Positions 11,901-25,296 are shown, counted from the stretch's first letter. The stretch: DNA of 64,000 nt from Lethocerus indicus (GCA_019843655.1 JACDQD010000004.1:13082001-13146000), one strand, 5' to 3'. Numbers and translations are program-made. The notes: generated by a model not told the origin, from the letters alone.

Positions 11901-14786
11901 AAAACTGAAAATCCTCAAAACTGAAGTCGTAATGCTAAACGCACAACTCAAGCGTTATGCGGGTTTGCATCAGCGCCGTTTTATCTTACTCATTATTGTA
12001 TTTACAGATTAAAAAATTACTTCCAGCCTCTAATACTAGAAACTCTATAATAGTAATGCATCACTATTGAATATGACGGTACTATATATAGCATATATTA
12101 CCCCTAACGAAGATTCGCGAGGAAAAACCAACGGAAAGAACGAGAACACGATTAAGAAGAATACTTCAGTTCAGAATTTAAGGATAATGAACCATTTTCC
12201 AGATAGTATTAGGAGCAGTATTTAGCCTGACTCCCACATTCTGCCAGTTATAGTTTTAGTAGTGGCTAAAATGTACAAGAATATTTTTTTTAAAAAGGGC
12301 AAGGACGGAGTTGTTGATTTGCAATTGAAATTAAGATTCGGTATCAAAAGAGTCCCGTTCCAGTTCTTGTTCTCCATGTTCCGACCGGGTCTCCCCTACA
12401 GAGGTTATCTACAGATGAATTATGTATAAACTCATTTTCCCCTCGCCGTTATAAAACAATTTTTGTTATGCTCAGTTATATATTCAACGGCATCGTCTAT
12501 TCATAGATGTCCACATCGGGCCTGATGTGAATAATTACGTTATCGATACCTTTAATTCGTGTTTGTCGCTAAATAAAATTCTTTTCGAATAATAAATTAT
12601 TATTTGAAAAACTACCCCACTTTATCCTCAGATGGCACGCAATCAAAAGTAGGAGATGTATTAAATCGCTTTACTTATCACATGAATATGAGCAGTATTC
12701 AGCTGGTGTTAAAAAAGGTTTGAAAATAAGTGTTCTATCACTCTTTTCATATATTATTCAAGAAAGTAGTGTTTATAGTTATATTCCTTGTTATCCATTT
12801 TCCAGACAACGAATGTCTATAACCAGTAGAACCAATAATAATACTAATTCTTCAGGGAATGAAAAAATGTATGATTTGGGCCTTGACGTCTTGAAACTTT
12901 TAAAACATAGACTATACGTTATAATGTCTTTTTTTCCCCTTTTCAAATGCTAACTCCCTCCGTCATTTGCCAAAATATTTATGTTTTTCTGGATTAACTA
13001 CACGTGTTGAATGTTGGCACAGTAATCCAGAAGCTCATTAAGATTCCAGTATATTCTGTTAATGCATCGCCTGAGAGGTAGCTGTTGGAAGCAATCCAGT
13101 ACCACTGCCTGCGTGAAATAGTGTGACTCCAGGAAACTAATATTTTACAGACTGCTCTATTAAACGAGCGTTGTACAAAGAAACTATTCTAATTCTGAAC
13201 TGAATACAAGACTGAAATTTATATAAAATATCCTCCTAGCGAATGATCCACCCCTGTAATAATTTTCCTTCGATATTGGTTTCAACGGTTGAATAAAGGG
13301 AGGAAATGATTCCAATGTTCCAATAAGAGTGGAGCATTCTTTATACTGAACAGATTATCTCTTTTTCGACATCGCTCTTAAAATTAAGATCCTCTTCCTC
13401 CCTGAAATATTGAATGAGGCTTCCGGGAAGGTTTAGAATAGCATCAGTGGAGACTTTTGGACTCGCCTCGAACTAGACAGGTTTATGGCTTGTTTTGGTT
13501 AGGTTTGCAATTTTATTTAGAAGGGATTGGACGAATGCGTACGGACTTAAGCTCTAGCTCTAGTCGCTTATCTTCGACCGGTACCGAATTTTAAAAAGGT
13601 CGAACGAAGGTCGGCAGCTAATCTGGAGAAAGGAGATTTAGACTGTTTGTAAAGGCTGATGGCCTTATGCGGGTGAATGATTGGAGGGTTTGAGGCCAAT
13701 TACACCTAATGAATGATACACTGGAAGAGTGGGCTAAGCCTCAATTAAAAAGAGAGTCCCGCCAGTAATTGAAGGCGGTTTAAGTTGGAGAGAGACAGAT
13801 AGTGGGAGAGGCCCAAATCGTTCGGATCTGTTCGGCCTCGTTTCGAATTGCAAATGCCGGACGGCGGGGCGCTGGACCTGATTAAACGGTTTCCTCGATT
13901 AAAAGGGGACGCGGGGCCGCCGGCCTCCACTGGACGAGGAATATACCCACTGGAACGGAGCCAAAACCTACCCCCGTGCCACATCCCCATTATAAAACCG
14001 GAAGCAGTGATACCACGATTGAAAATTTACTCCGCGATTACACTTATTCAGCTATAAATTCGAAACTTGGCCACCTTATATCGAAAATAGATCAGAGGCG
14101 GAAAATTAGACACGAAAACCGGAAAATTCTGCACTATAATATGATCATGAGTAACACAAGGAGTGAAATCCGGTGTCCGGTAATGCTCTCTTGGAAAGGT
14201 AGCTCTTCAAGGACTTATATATAAAGGTAAAGGGGAATTATTCATCAAAATTTACGCGAACTTACCGGTTTACCTTTATGTCTTCATTGTACATAAAAAA
14301 GGTATTACTTTTCTTATATATATGTATTTATTTAATGTATGTAGGTAATTATATGAATATAACCTTGAAAAGCCAATGTACGTCTTTTCTTAAATTTCTG
14401 AAGTAATTTATGGGTTTCTCTGTGTACAGACGTTTGGAAATCACTGAAGGCAGGTTACGGAATGGTTTTACGTATAAATTCGTGTCAATGCTAAATCGAT
14501 TGAAACGGCAGAGCGTTGAGGTCTCGGCAACTTGGACTTTGGGCATTACTTACAAACTGCCAATTGTAGGAAATTACATTTGAAAACGGTGCCGAATTGC
14601 TTAGTAAGACTGGCGACCGCTAGGGCGAGTCCGGCAGCTTCGGCTCCGCCAATTTATCACGGTTTGGGCCAAATTCTGTAAACGTATCTCATCTATACTT
14701 AATGCCCGCCCGCCCCCACCGCACTGCACTATCCCCCATAACTGAATTTCATTAGGAATATAGCCCAATTCACGTTCAAGATTGGA
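8991..14786. other. Long unique stretch, no gene recognised
   Basis: About 5.8 kb without a recognisable gene or mobile element. One small hairpin is notable: CGGACAG at 9619-9625 pairs with CTGTCCG at 9632-9638 across a 6-nt loop. A T-run occurs at about 10430-10441, and a GC-richer patch lies at 11160-11460. Open frames here (up to about 119 codons) show no family resemblance. Confidence 0.55.
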
Positions 14787-14871
14787 CCCTTCTCCTCCCT
14801 CCCTCCCTCCATCCCTCTCCCTCTCTCCCTCCCAACGCGTTTCCTTCAGTCGGTGGTGGTCGGGGGGGGGG
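14787..14871 (+). repeat. Polypyrimidine tract followed by a G10 run
   Basis: Positions 14787-14833 are almost pure C and T (ccctccctccctcc-type), broken by one A. After a 28-nt gap, ten consecutive G occur at 14862-14871. The long homopyrimidine strand could form a triplex or an i-motif-type structure, and the C-rich and G-rich blocks could pair with each other. These are sequence-based expectations, not shown function. Confidence 0.6.
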
Positions 14872-16999
14872 TTACTGAACAGCTCTGGGAAAATTACTGG
14901 CCGCGGTCGGGAAGTTGGCCAGCTTCCAGGTCCGGGAATATCGGGAATCGGGACAACCACCGGCGTGGCTTATATCCCCGCGCCTGATTAAACCCGAACG
15001 GGCAAGCGGACGCTATAGCCGCCCTCCGGGTAATAGGGATTTTTCCCCCCTTTTTTTGCTTATCAAACCCGGGGAATTAAGTCGGCGAAATGTCTCCGCA
15101 ATCCTGACCGCCCGACTAATACCATAATACGGCCGGCTCTTGCAAATAGCAGGTTGGAGAATGCGGCATTAGCAAAGGAAAAAACTGACTGGTTTCATAA
15201 AAACCGCTGTTTTTCTCGGATCTAAATAGCCTACGGAATTTCTTTATTTTTACTTCTTTAAGTTGAAATCACGGCGAATAGTGCCCGATTACGTACCAGT
15301 TATATAATTAACAAATAATTCATATCTAGCAGTAATTAAATGCGCTACGACAGCTTACGCAGTACTGAAACATTGTTACTAAACTGTATTACGTAATAAA
15401 AACAAATGTGGCAGGAAACCTACTTCAATTTTTGCTTCTCATAAGAAATGAAATATATTCCAAGATATAGATTACGTGTTGAACATTATATCCAACTGAC
15501 CTAAATGAGCCTTTGAATCAGCTGTTCAGGAACAAACACGTCATAAATTTATTTAATTAAATAAAGATCGTTGTTATAGGCTAGAAAAACTCAAAATCGT
15601 GATATTAACACACAGAATACTATTTTAAATGTATGAGTTTTTGAAATTTTATTTCTGCACCTTTTTATGTCCGTCATCCCAAAATTAAAATGATGTACAG
15701 CATAAAGCGGTTAAATTTCGGTTTTAAGACAATACCCCTATTACACCCCTACGGTCAGTTCATACATAAGTTACATGTTTCGACTGGTCAATATCATTAT
15801 TTCTCATTTATTTAATACCCATAAATCCCCTCTGTACTCACGTGTCATATATAGGGAAGGCTTACGCGGAGATTTTTGCTATACAATATGAAGCTCGCTT
15901 GCTCCAACGGCTTAATAATACTTAATCGAGTTATAAGGAAAATTAATGTATTCTTTTTTGCTCTGGGCATTCTGCGTTAATTCCAGTTTATTTAGTCAAT
16001 TTTTTGTCTGCGGTGTCTATGCAAAAAATGGCGAAAAGGAATATATTCATTCTCAGCGTTTGTGTTGAGGGTTTAATGAAATAAAGTTTAGCGGACTTCA
16101 CGTCATACATTATTGAATGCTGTCACCGGGGGTCCAGTCCTTTTATTCATCGCGTCCGGGTAACTTCTTTTTCGCCGGTTTTTCAGGTCTCGCTTCTCGG
16201 GTTTTATATATCGTCCAGGTTGGGCTGTAAGTTGTCGGTAGGGGCATGCCAGGTGTGTCAGCCCGTGTGTGCTACACAGTTGTAAGCCGGCTGAGTCAGA
16301 ATTTACCGGGACCACGCTCTACCGCCCTTCGCCCCAACTATTGACCCTATTCAATTTTATCATCTTTTTTTTATCCCGCCCCGGGTGTCCCAACATTGTC
16401 ATACAATAAAGTTCTAACGGCTCAGTCTTCCGGGACCACTTCCTTTACTCTCCCGTGCGGAAACTCCAGGTCGCATGAAAATAATGAGCGTATCCAACCG
16501 TAGTAATTACGTCATTGGTAAATACGATGGTCTAACTTATGCCCGTTTGTAACGCGGCGCCTATCCATCACGTACTCAGATTTTATATAACTTTGAGTGA
16601 AGGACGTGCGCGTACAAGTTGTACAATGCTAACGGGCCCGTGTTTTGACGAGAACTGTTAACTAACTGTTCATTCGGGGCGGCGATCGGTGTAAGTTGAC
16701 ATTTGACAGGGTTAATTAGAGAGGTGGTGAAACGGGCTAACAGGCAGCCTAATAAGCCCTGGAGAGGACTAACGGCAGTTACAACTTTATGTCCTCCCGG
16801 ACTGTCACCGGAGGCACTCCGGTAAGTTTTAACAACCTAATTAATTCTGGTTGATATCGTTATCAATAAAATACAAATCTCATCAATTATAGGAAGCAAT
16901 ATATTGTATCTGACACGCGGTGTAATGCGTGGAGGTGGGCCCACGCCAAGAAGGGACAGCCGCACAGAAAACATTTCTTATCTTTAACATTAGTTTAAG
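14872..16999. other. GC-rich shoulder then AT-rich unique DNA
   Basis: GC-rich, CpG-containing sequence continues from 14872 to about 15130, and AT-rich DNA follows. I see no coding exon, RNA gene or transposon protein. Confidence 0.55.
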
Positions 17000-17051
17000 A
17001 TTATTAGTTGGCGGAAACTAATGATTACATTAGTTTCCGCCAACTAATAAT
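17000..17051. repeat. Perfect 24-bp inverted repeat, 4-nt spacer
   Basis: The left arm (17000-17023, containing AGTTGGCGGAAACTAATG) is the exact reverse complement of the right arm (17028-17051, containing CATTAGTTTCCGCCAACT). The spacer is ATTA. Pairing stops at both outer ends. A perfect arm of this length is far beyond chance and implies a recent origin or selection. It may be a foldback mini-element, a DNA-transposon remnant or a replication-slippage product. No flanking duplication or protein supports a particular transposon family. Confidence 0.9.
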
Positions 17052-18780
17052 AATAAATCGAGGGGAAATAAGAACTCTTGGAATCCCAAGGTCAATTGAT
17101 TTGTATGAAATTTAGTATTACTGTAAATATTGTACTGTGATCGGTATTTACCTGAGGTTGATTTGCTGTAGTTGGGCCAAGAACGTGGATACAACATGCG
17201 CCAAATCTTCTACTACCAGTTTTCACTATTTCCCCCCTATCGTTGGGCAAGAATTATAAAGGTAAATACCTCGGTTTATAAATGAATAACTCGTTCACAT
17301 AACTCGGATTGATGCTATATCAATTGGTTATGAATATATTTTGAATTGCGGCGAACATTATGCATTGCGGGTCTCGGAGGGACCATTTGTAAGGTTGAGC
17401 GTGGTGAAACGCCGCTCGTCAATTTTCGAGCCTCCCGTCTGGTCAAACACGAACAACAACAGATACCAAACTCTCTCCCCCGGTTAAACTAGTTGATGTA
17501 AAGGGAAAATGATAAATTTCTGAAGTCATATTTTCATACGACTATCATTCATTCATCACACAGTCGACGGCGACTAATTGCCCGGCCGTTGGATTTTGTA
17601 AATGTTTCCACCGTAAATGTAACGCAACGCCCTATTAAAATTTTAACCTTTCGGAACAACTCCATGTAGTATTTTTTATTGGATAGTACGAATTGATTAT
17701 TTGTTGTGTTATATAAAAAATTACCATCACAAAAAATTGATAAAAAGACGAATAGAAAAAGGTGTTTAATTTATTTAATGTCTCTAAACTCTGTTAAGTT
17801 AATGACTTCGTTGAATGAAGGAATGTGCACTTGACACTGATGAGTCTCCCCCTCTGGAGAGAATGACCGGGAGGGCAACGACACTTGCTCGCCACTTTAA
17901 AATAGCCTGAATCAAAATGTGATTACTATAGGGGTTATTTAATAATACATTTTACTACGTAATGGGACTTCATGGGACTAACTGTTATTTGTATTTGATT
18001 TCTAAAAAAAATTACTATAAACCAATGAAAGTCGAATCGAATTTTTTCTCACCAAGGACCATCGAATCCGGTAATTATCATTTTCTCTGTGACATCAGCT
18101 ACTAGTAATCTTTTAGGAAACCCCAAATCAGCCTTTTCTGATTTTATTACTACAGAAATAAGTTCTCACCAGATTTAATGTTTACTTTTCTTTTAATCCT
18201 TTCCAGGTGATTTATACTAATTGGTGGAAATTTTTTCCACCTGTGCACTCTACTTTATTCTACTTAATTTCAACTAAATTTACATGAAAAAGTGCTTAAT
18301 ATCAGAGCCAATGAAGGGTCGAATTTTTCGTGAACAGCAGCTTACAAATTACATTACTGTTCGTGAACAATTAAACCTCGCTAATAGTTGCAACAGTATT
18401 AGTGAAATGCTCATAGGTTATGAGAATAGTTTTAGGATCACTGGATAGCATTGGGGAGTGATTTACCTGGGTTAATGGTCCGGCGGAGATTAGCTGGGTT
18501 TTTTATTCCTTCCATTCAGTTTGGGCTTCCGCTTCAAATCATGTTTTATGTCTAGGACTATCTTGGCAGGTACTTTCTTTGTGCGAGTGTGTGAGTGTAA
18601 TTACTTACTACTTGTGAGGAGTGTAGTTTATTGCTCTCCAATGTTGTAGCAGGGCCTTTGCGGCCGCCGATTCGTAGCCGGTGTTCGATTCAAGATAATG
18701 CTTCATTTAAAAATTTTGCAAAGTACAAAAAACAGTCCAGGACTCAAGGTGGGGCAAAATGTTGATCGAGGCGATATCAG
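17052..18780. other. Unique AT-rich DNA
   Basis: An 11-bp inverted pair (GGTATTTACCT at 17143-17153 and AGGTAAATACC at 17260-17270) brackets about 106 bp. Nothing else is recognised. Confidence 0.5.
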
Positions 18781-18832
18781 TTTGCCGAGTGGTTATAAAA
18801 TGACAGCGCTTAAAATATCTTGATTCTTTTTT
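18781..18832 (+). repeat. Possible SINE A-box region
   Basis: TTTGCCGAGTGGTTA at 18781-18795 is close to the A-box and D-arm of leucine- or serine-type tRNAs (TGGCCGAGTGGTTA). A gacagcgct stretch follows. The B box is not recognisable; ttgattctt at 18820-18828 is the nearest candidate. It is best read as a decayed tRNA-related fragment. Confidence 0.3.
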
Positions 18833-18970
18833 ATCCGCGGCGCCATCGAGAGCGTGATTTTCATATTTCCAGCAGCACGTGCTATGCTCTAGTTGGCCGG
18901 TTTTTAAATAGTCGTCTAGACTTCAGATAGCGAGAATTCAGCGCCGCCTGGGGTCCGACTCCTGTACCGT

Positions 18971-18997
18971 GGACCGGTCTATAATTAAAACCGGTCC
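18971..18997. repeat. 8-bp inverted repeat GGACCGGT/ACCGGTCC
   Basis: GGACCGGT (18971-18978) and ACCGGTCC (18990-18997) are perfect reverse complements around an 11-nt AT-rich loop. The arm carries the same palindromic ACCGGT hexamer that marks the dispersed family at 47734, but no other part of that family is visible here. Confidence 0.6.
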
Positions 18998-20572
18998 TGA
19001 CGGGGGTTTGCCAACTGTTGTAGACCGAAATACCCTCGCCGCCTTCTTCCTCCCCCTAACGCCCAAAGGCCGCACTTGACTCCATTAGAAAACGGAGCTT
19101 AGCCTGCGTCCAATCGGCCCGCGCACCAATCTTAAATGTCAATTCGATTTCAGACCTAACAGCGTTCGGCACACTAGAGCGAACGTAAAAATCCACGATA
19201 TTATGAAGAAAAACGGATGGATTGAAAACTTGTTGAAAGTGTTCGTCGTGTGCGGGGTAGTTATTAATATTTATTGTCGGGTTCCACGATGGGGGAACAA
19301 TGGAGGGTTATCAATGATTAACATTAGGGTCGCTGAAATTAATCAGGATAAATGTGAAAAATTAACTAGACCACCTTTATTATAATAACCCCTTGAACTA
19401 ACCGGTATTATAGACCCACCAGATTTACTGAAAGAAGTAAGGAAAAATTCTGATACATTTTAGTATGACCCCAGTATATTGGAGATGTACAAGAAAGGAA
19501 AGTGTAATTGAACTCAAGTTTCGTAGCTTCTGTTCTACGGGAATTATTGTGTGCGAATTCGTGAGTGAAAAATATGCCCTGCGATTCCAAGATTCTTGTT
19601 GGTGCTGTCGAAAGTGTTGCCATTCGAATTGGAAATATCTACGGGAAAAGTCGGTAACAGATGTGTTGTACCGACTGAAGGAATGTTAGCGCGAAAGCTT
19701 TTATCGGTATTTCATAAATTTATTGAGTGATTAAAACTGTTTTAAAGCTGCGGTCGAATGGGTTAATTCAAAGCAAAGATTTGACGGTGTTTGGTTGTTC
19801 GGCGCAAAGGAAACCGGGTGCCCCACTGAACTGCCTGAAATACAACCGACTTCTTCTTACCACTTCCCCCTGTCGTAACTTCATCAATGGGCTCCGCCTG
19901 TTTATTTATTCTATTTCTTCTTTTCAGTCTTGAACACGAATAAAACACAGTATAAATACCGGCTAACGCTGGCTCCTTTAGACAGCGTGGTGTCAGAGTT
20001 TCATAATCTAAATGAAAACATCCTGCATAATACTTAAAAATAAATAATTTTACTTTGACCAGGACACGAATGTGTGTTTTATACAATTGCAGTGGACGTT
20101 TCAAACTGTGAATTTAATACAATGTTTGCGGGACTTCCTATTAAACTTGAGTTTGCATTTCTACAGCTGTCGTAGCAATTTTATACAATTGAATCAAATG
20201 TGTTGGAGTTTTTATTGCATTGTCCTACTTAACACTCCACAGTCATGTTATAGAATTGTGTTACTATTCACTCTAATAAAACAGTCGTTTTTTTCATTTC
20301 TGAGCTTAACATTTATAAATACGTTTATTTTATTTTATTTAGACGTATTTATTCACTATATATTTCGTCAGAAAACTATACTTACTCTTATATTAGTATA
20401 GAATAATATCGCAAATTTGAACTGAAAAACTGAGTAAATTATGATTTCCAAAAAACTGAAAATTTAATTTAAACTCAGTTGAGAACTCACGGATTTAGTT
20501 GCAGACGTGACGCGCACTTGCCTCACTAATTTAGGGACGGAATGTTTAAACATCGGACATTGCCGAGATGCT
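18998..20572. other. Unique DNA, no gene recognised
   Basis: Open frames of 60-113 codons are present on both strands without any recognisable domain. Composition is AT-rich from about 19150 onward. Confidence 0.5.
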
Positions 20573-20620
20573 TAAACCCGGTACAGCGTAGAGCCAAATG
20601 ACCGAGTGGAGACAGAAGGT
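20573..20620 (+). repeat. Diverged copy of the ccgaaaccggtc family
   Basis: The order aaacccggtacagcgtagagcc, caaatgaccgagtgg, agacagaagg runs parallel to ccggtctagcaaaagacc, aaaccagcgag, aggagacagaaac at 47757-47800. Similarity is only moderate, and the CTGAAGA box is not visible. The gaccgagtgg stretch alternatively resembles a tRNA A box. Confidence 0.3.
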
Positions 20621-23600
20621 GATGATCTTTCGGAATTCTTTTTACAAACGATTTTTTTCAATTTTGATTTTTTAATTCTACTCTACACTTTTAGTTCTAA
20701 CGGATACCGACAGCCAATTCCGTTTATTTCGCCATTTCGCTTCATCCGAATGAAATAAGACGTGAACGCGGAGCAGAGTTGGGACCGTGACGGGAATATG
20801 CTCGAGTTGATACACCGTAAATCAAAGCGGGGAGAGTCGACAAACGAATATTTACGTTATAGTAGGAGGACGACCAGTGCTAACGGTGCAGAGATTTGGG
20901 TGCGCTCACTCACCCAATTTGTCTTCCCGCCAGAGCGGCTCGTCATAAATCACACGCGGTGAGGGCTCTGGGGTGAAATTATTTTCCACGAATTTATTCT
21001 AAATGTAAAAAAACCTAAAGCCGTACCAGGATTTAATTATTGGGTCGTCCGGGAGAGTATTTTTCGCCGTATAATATTTCAAAACATGTATTAACTGAGC
21101 CGAATTTATATCGCATCGAGTTAAATTTTCTCTATTTAAGGAAGAAAAATAAATTGCCATTTCATTTTCTATTACTGTTATCAAATGTTATATGACGGAG
21201 CGAAGGAAAAATATGCCCAACATTCTCACCTGATTTTCCTCTGGTTAATATATAACTATGATTCGCAGAACATCAGTTCCGATGAATATAGGTTAACAAC
21301 TACGTGTGATTATGGAACCCAACTTGCATCTAAGGGTTAACACAAACCATTGTGAAGTGAGTCAACGGCTAAAATTAAAAAATGTGAAAATATCGTATCA
21401 TTAAAGCATTTGTTGTTCTGGGCTGAAAGAAAACTGCTTTTATTAGAGATACAAAACAATACGAATACCAAAAAACGGAAATAATTATATTATTTTATTA
21501 GCCTAGGTTTATATAATAAGATATTCGTCCTCAGTATCATTACGTATCATATCACTTCACTGTTTCCTCTAGCAGAGACGTGTTTCAAAATGGGACGAAC
21601 AAAACACCCCCAAGATCCAATTTCAGGCGTGGAGAGAAAATGTGTGCCTAGGACACGAGTCTCTAAACGTCTCAAGACACATCTCTGGGCAATATTTAAG
21701 CCTAACCGTGTGGGCAGGTCGTCAACCCTCACAGGACCAGTGCCAGTCCTTCCTGGTTACACACGGATGACGTCACAACCCTATCTTTCATCGCACATTA
21801 CATTCCCAACTTTAAAATTAAAAACTGAATTATACTGTATGATTATATTAAAACGCATGCTTGTACATAATTTGATGAAAGTGTTCAATTAATTTAAGAC
21901 AATTCCCATCAATCATTACTTCGATCTACTCAATCTCGTAAATCTTCAATTCCCTCTTCTTGAATAATTTCAGCAACAATGACGTCATCGGCAGCCTACA
22001 TATTACAACAGACTGCTACTGCCAATATCCAGAGAGTAATACTATATTTCGAAACATGTTAGCAGATAGTTACCGTTAAGGGTAATAATTGAACAATTTC
22101 TATATTTCAATTAATTTATTCTTGTTGAATTCAGTAAAATAAAATATTTTGTAATACTGGTTCTGAATTATTCTCTAATGATTAAAAAATGTTCCTTTTC
22201 TTATTTTTTATTAACGTTCAATCTTTTAATAACCTATTTGGCGGTCATCCAAATCATTCGGTTCATTCCTGGCCACATCATTTAAACTTCAATAGAAACA
22301 TTTTTGCGTAGAAATCTGCGCGATCGGATAAAAAAATGCAGAAATCAGGTCGCATTTTGTGTACAATTTTTTCCTCCATACTTTTACCCATTTGAGCTAT
22401 TGTTTCTCATTATTGGTTATAAACAGAGATATGATTTTCTTCTTTGGGCTGGGTGGAATAGACCACGAGTTAGCAGCAATAAGTACGGTTAGTTATTGGT
22501 AAACACTCTTGATGATCACAAAAGCAAAATTAATTTTAGTTTACAACGAGTTTTAAAGTGCTACAGTAATTAATTGGCAACCTACAGTTGTTACTAGTAG
22601 CTCAGTGTTAATAAATATGTGTATTACTATCTTAAATAATGCATTTATAAATTATGATTGTCTCGTTCCTTATAATGATCTGTAACCGAGCGAGTAAGTA
22701 GTCATAGTATTTTGTACGCTTGATAAAATAAGCTGGGAGACATCTAGTAGTTCTATATCTGTTGTTTTAATAGTTATAGCGGAATAATTGTCTAAGGGAA
22801 GTTGTAAGGGAGCTGGCAGGGAACACCCGTCCAATTTGACATCAAAGGTTGGGAGCATTATAAATCCCTGTGTTTATATCGGCGGGCTGAGAACATTAAC
22901 GCTTGTAGAACAGAGCTCATCACGACAGGAGCAGCAGAGTTCAGGAAACACTCAATAAAAAGGTCGGACCGCAATGAAACAAGCTCTAGAGTGCGCCTGC
23001 AGCGGTTTCAAAATATTGGCCATAAAGACGAAATTAGATAGAATACGAAATGAAAGGAAATGATGGAGAATTTCAGGTAGGATAGCAATATGTTAAAGTT
23101 AAGAGGTAATGAAATGACTTAATCAGTTGTTATAGTGAAGCCGGTTGAACGCGTTCATCTAGGTGTTCTATTCTCCTGCGAGGAACTAGTTTCGCTTTTA
23201 ACAGCAAATGTATTCAATAAGAATTATTGTCAGTGTTACGCATTATCCATAATATTTCCAATAGGTCTAATAAAGTTAAAAATAAAAAAACTTCAATAGT
23301 ACCGACAATTTTTTAATTCCAGATAAAATCCAATGTTTTATGGTCGTTTCGAACATGTCGGTGATACTTAAATAGACCGGGTTTTTCCGTTTTCTTTATT
23401 AGTTAGTTTTATTCAATTTAAAGGGTTTTTGATTGATTGAAACAATTTGGGGGATTTTTTAACACTGTTTAGTTTCGGACAATTCTGATTTCTATTTCTC
23501 TTCGTCTCAAGCGAGATGAAGAAACGTTCAGTTAAAACACTTTCCAGCGCCACTAACCGCGAACAACTGACACCTAAACTGTTTAGCATCAAAACTGGTG

Positions 23601-24288
23601 AATTGTAGAATTTTCCATGAACTATAATTTACTCATTAGAATAATCGGTTCCAAAATGAAATGTAGCAATAAACCAGTGGCAAGAACCACCCATAGAATG
23701 ATTCTAGTATGCAATTTCAACAACATTGCGCAAATTTTGTATCTGACACATCCTGTACGCGTAATAATGACAATGCGTTTCGGGTTACTATGAAATGAGA
23801 AATTTGATACTCTTTGCAAATTATTCGAGGCATGCGACCAGATGAAATTGAGGTCAGGAATTCTGAAAATATCCGGTTGATTTAAACGCTGGCTGAATAC
23901 GCGACGGAGTTTGAATCGAGTAATAAACTCGTACTATAATTAGTTGTGCGTGATTCATCTGAGCGTGTGTTTGTGTGTATGTGTGTTTTAGCGGGCGTGC
24001 GCTCTATCCGGTCGGCTGACATTTGTAAAAAACGTTGACCAGTTGTTGGTTGTAACCGGTACTAGCCACAGCCGGGCAAACACCGAGGCGCTCTTATTTC
24101 CTAGACAATTTATTTTCGAAGCATTCCATTTGTTATTTCATTCCCTTTCGCAATTTCCACATTGGCGAAAATTCTGCCAGATGTAGTTTTCATTTTTTCG
24201 CGTTAATTAATCGACTTCCCAGAACCTGCGAACATCGAGAAATGTTGCAATTTGCCATTTAGCAAATCTACGAATATATCACATGACT
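20621..24288. other. Unique AT-rich DNA, no gene recognised
   Basis: A locally GC-richer block at 21590-21780 is open for 100 codons on the plus strand, but its translation matches nothing I know. A GT-rich simple stretch lies at 23963-23987. Nothing else is supported. Confidence 0.5.
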
Positions 24289-24364
24289 GTATTAAAAAGG
24301 ATAAAAGCGTACAATAATAAAAAAGCTAAGGACATATTGAAGGGCCCATTGCACTCCTAAGGAC
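24289..24364 (+). repeat. Duplicated segment, copy 1
   Basis: The 37-bp block at 24289-24325 (gtattaaaaaggataaaagc...) recurs at 25239-25275 with one substitution. The 20-bp block at 24345-24364 (cccattgcactcctaaggac) recurs at 25277-25296, also with one substitution. Copy 1 carries 18 extra nucleotides between the blocks. One frame reads VLKRIKAYNNKK in both copies and ends PLHS-stop in both, so the indel removes exactly six codons. Upstream similarity fades within about 50 bp. I do not recognise the product. It could be a duplicated exon end or the 3' end of an unknown repeat. Confidence 0.6.
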
Positions 24365-25238
24365 GACTCGTTTTCGCATAAATTCAATCTGTGAACATAT
24401 TTTTTGTATTATATTTAATTTATTCCAGATTAAGAAATACATTTACAATTCAAAAATCCCAAATATTTAGTAAGTATGAATAATGACCATTGATATACCC
24501 TGATTTATTTTCAGGTAAATTTGGTGATTTCAAGCTAAATAAATTAACGTCATATTTCATGAAAATAATGGCGTGTGGTTTAGAATTATTTTTAAAACGA
24601 TCTGCTGGGGTGGTCTAGATGTTTATCAAGCCGGTAATGGTCTGAGTAAGCATCAATTTCTGTCAGGTAACTGCTTAAGCCCATTTAGGCATAATGCCTA
24701 AATATGGTAATTGAATGATTGCCAATCTAATGCATAGACTGGGTTCATTTTATTTAATGGGAATTAATCGGTCATCTTTCTGAACGATGGATTGTGATCT
24801 ACTTGAATTAATATGTAAAAATAAATGAAACATTTAATGAAAGACGTTATCATTTTGAATTGAAATCACCTCAGACAGAAACATATTCTGGGCACGTCTT
24901 CACGAGTTATATAGAAACAAAGAAACAAGTTTGATTATTAACTAACAAACGAAATATAATAATTTAGATTTATTATTTGGTTCCTGAAAAGCATAAAACC
25001 AAGTTCAAGTAGTCAGTGAAGGAGTGTTTTCCATTTCAGGTAATGTTGAATCTAGAATAAGAATAAAACTCGTTCGTTAACATTTAATGATTTAAAATTG
25101 TGGCTTTTTTGGAAATACTGGAATTCGAAAATTGGGGGTTTTCCGTTTGTATATAAATTCAGTTTGTATCCTTACATTGACAATGATTTAGCTTTGCAAC
25201 CGGTTTATCTACAGACCCAGTACAAATATCGCAAGCCA
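24365..25238. other. AT-rich DNA between the two duplicated segments
   Basis: About 870 bp without repeats or genes that I can recognise. The open frame leading into copy 2 starts near 25098. Confidence 0.5.
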
Positions 25239-25296
25239 GTATTAAAAAGGATAAAAGCGTATAATAATAAAAAAGTCCCATTGCACTCCTAAAGAC
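25239..25296 (+). repeat. Duplicated segment, copy 2
   Basis: Near-identical to copy 1 at 24289 apart from single substitutions and the absence of 18 nt between the two shared blocks. It forms the end of a 64-codon open frame (25098-25292) ending in KVPLHS. The frame has no recognised domain, no signal peptide and no convincing flanking splice site, so it is recorded as a repeat and not as a gene. Confidence 0.6.

Noticed and set aside
17835..17870. CTGATGA box followed by a TCTCC/GGAGA stem, as a second hammerhead candidate
   Set aside because: The following segment is GAAT where GAAA is required, the stem is offset by one base, and no stem I or stem III can be drawn.
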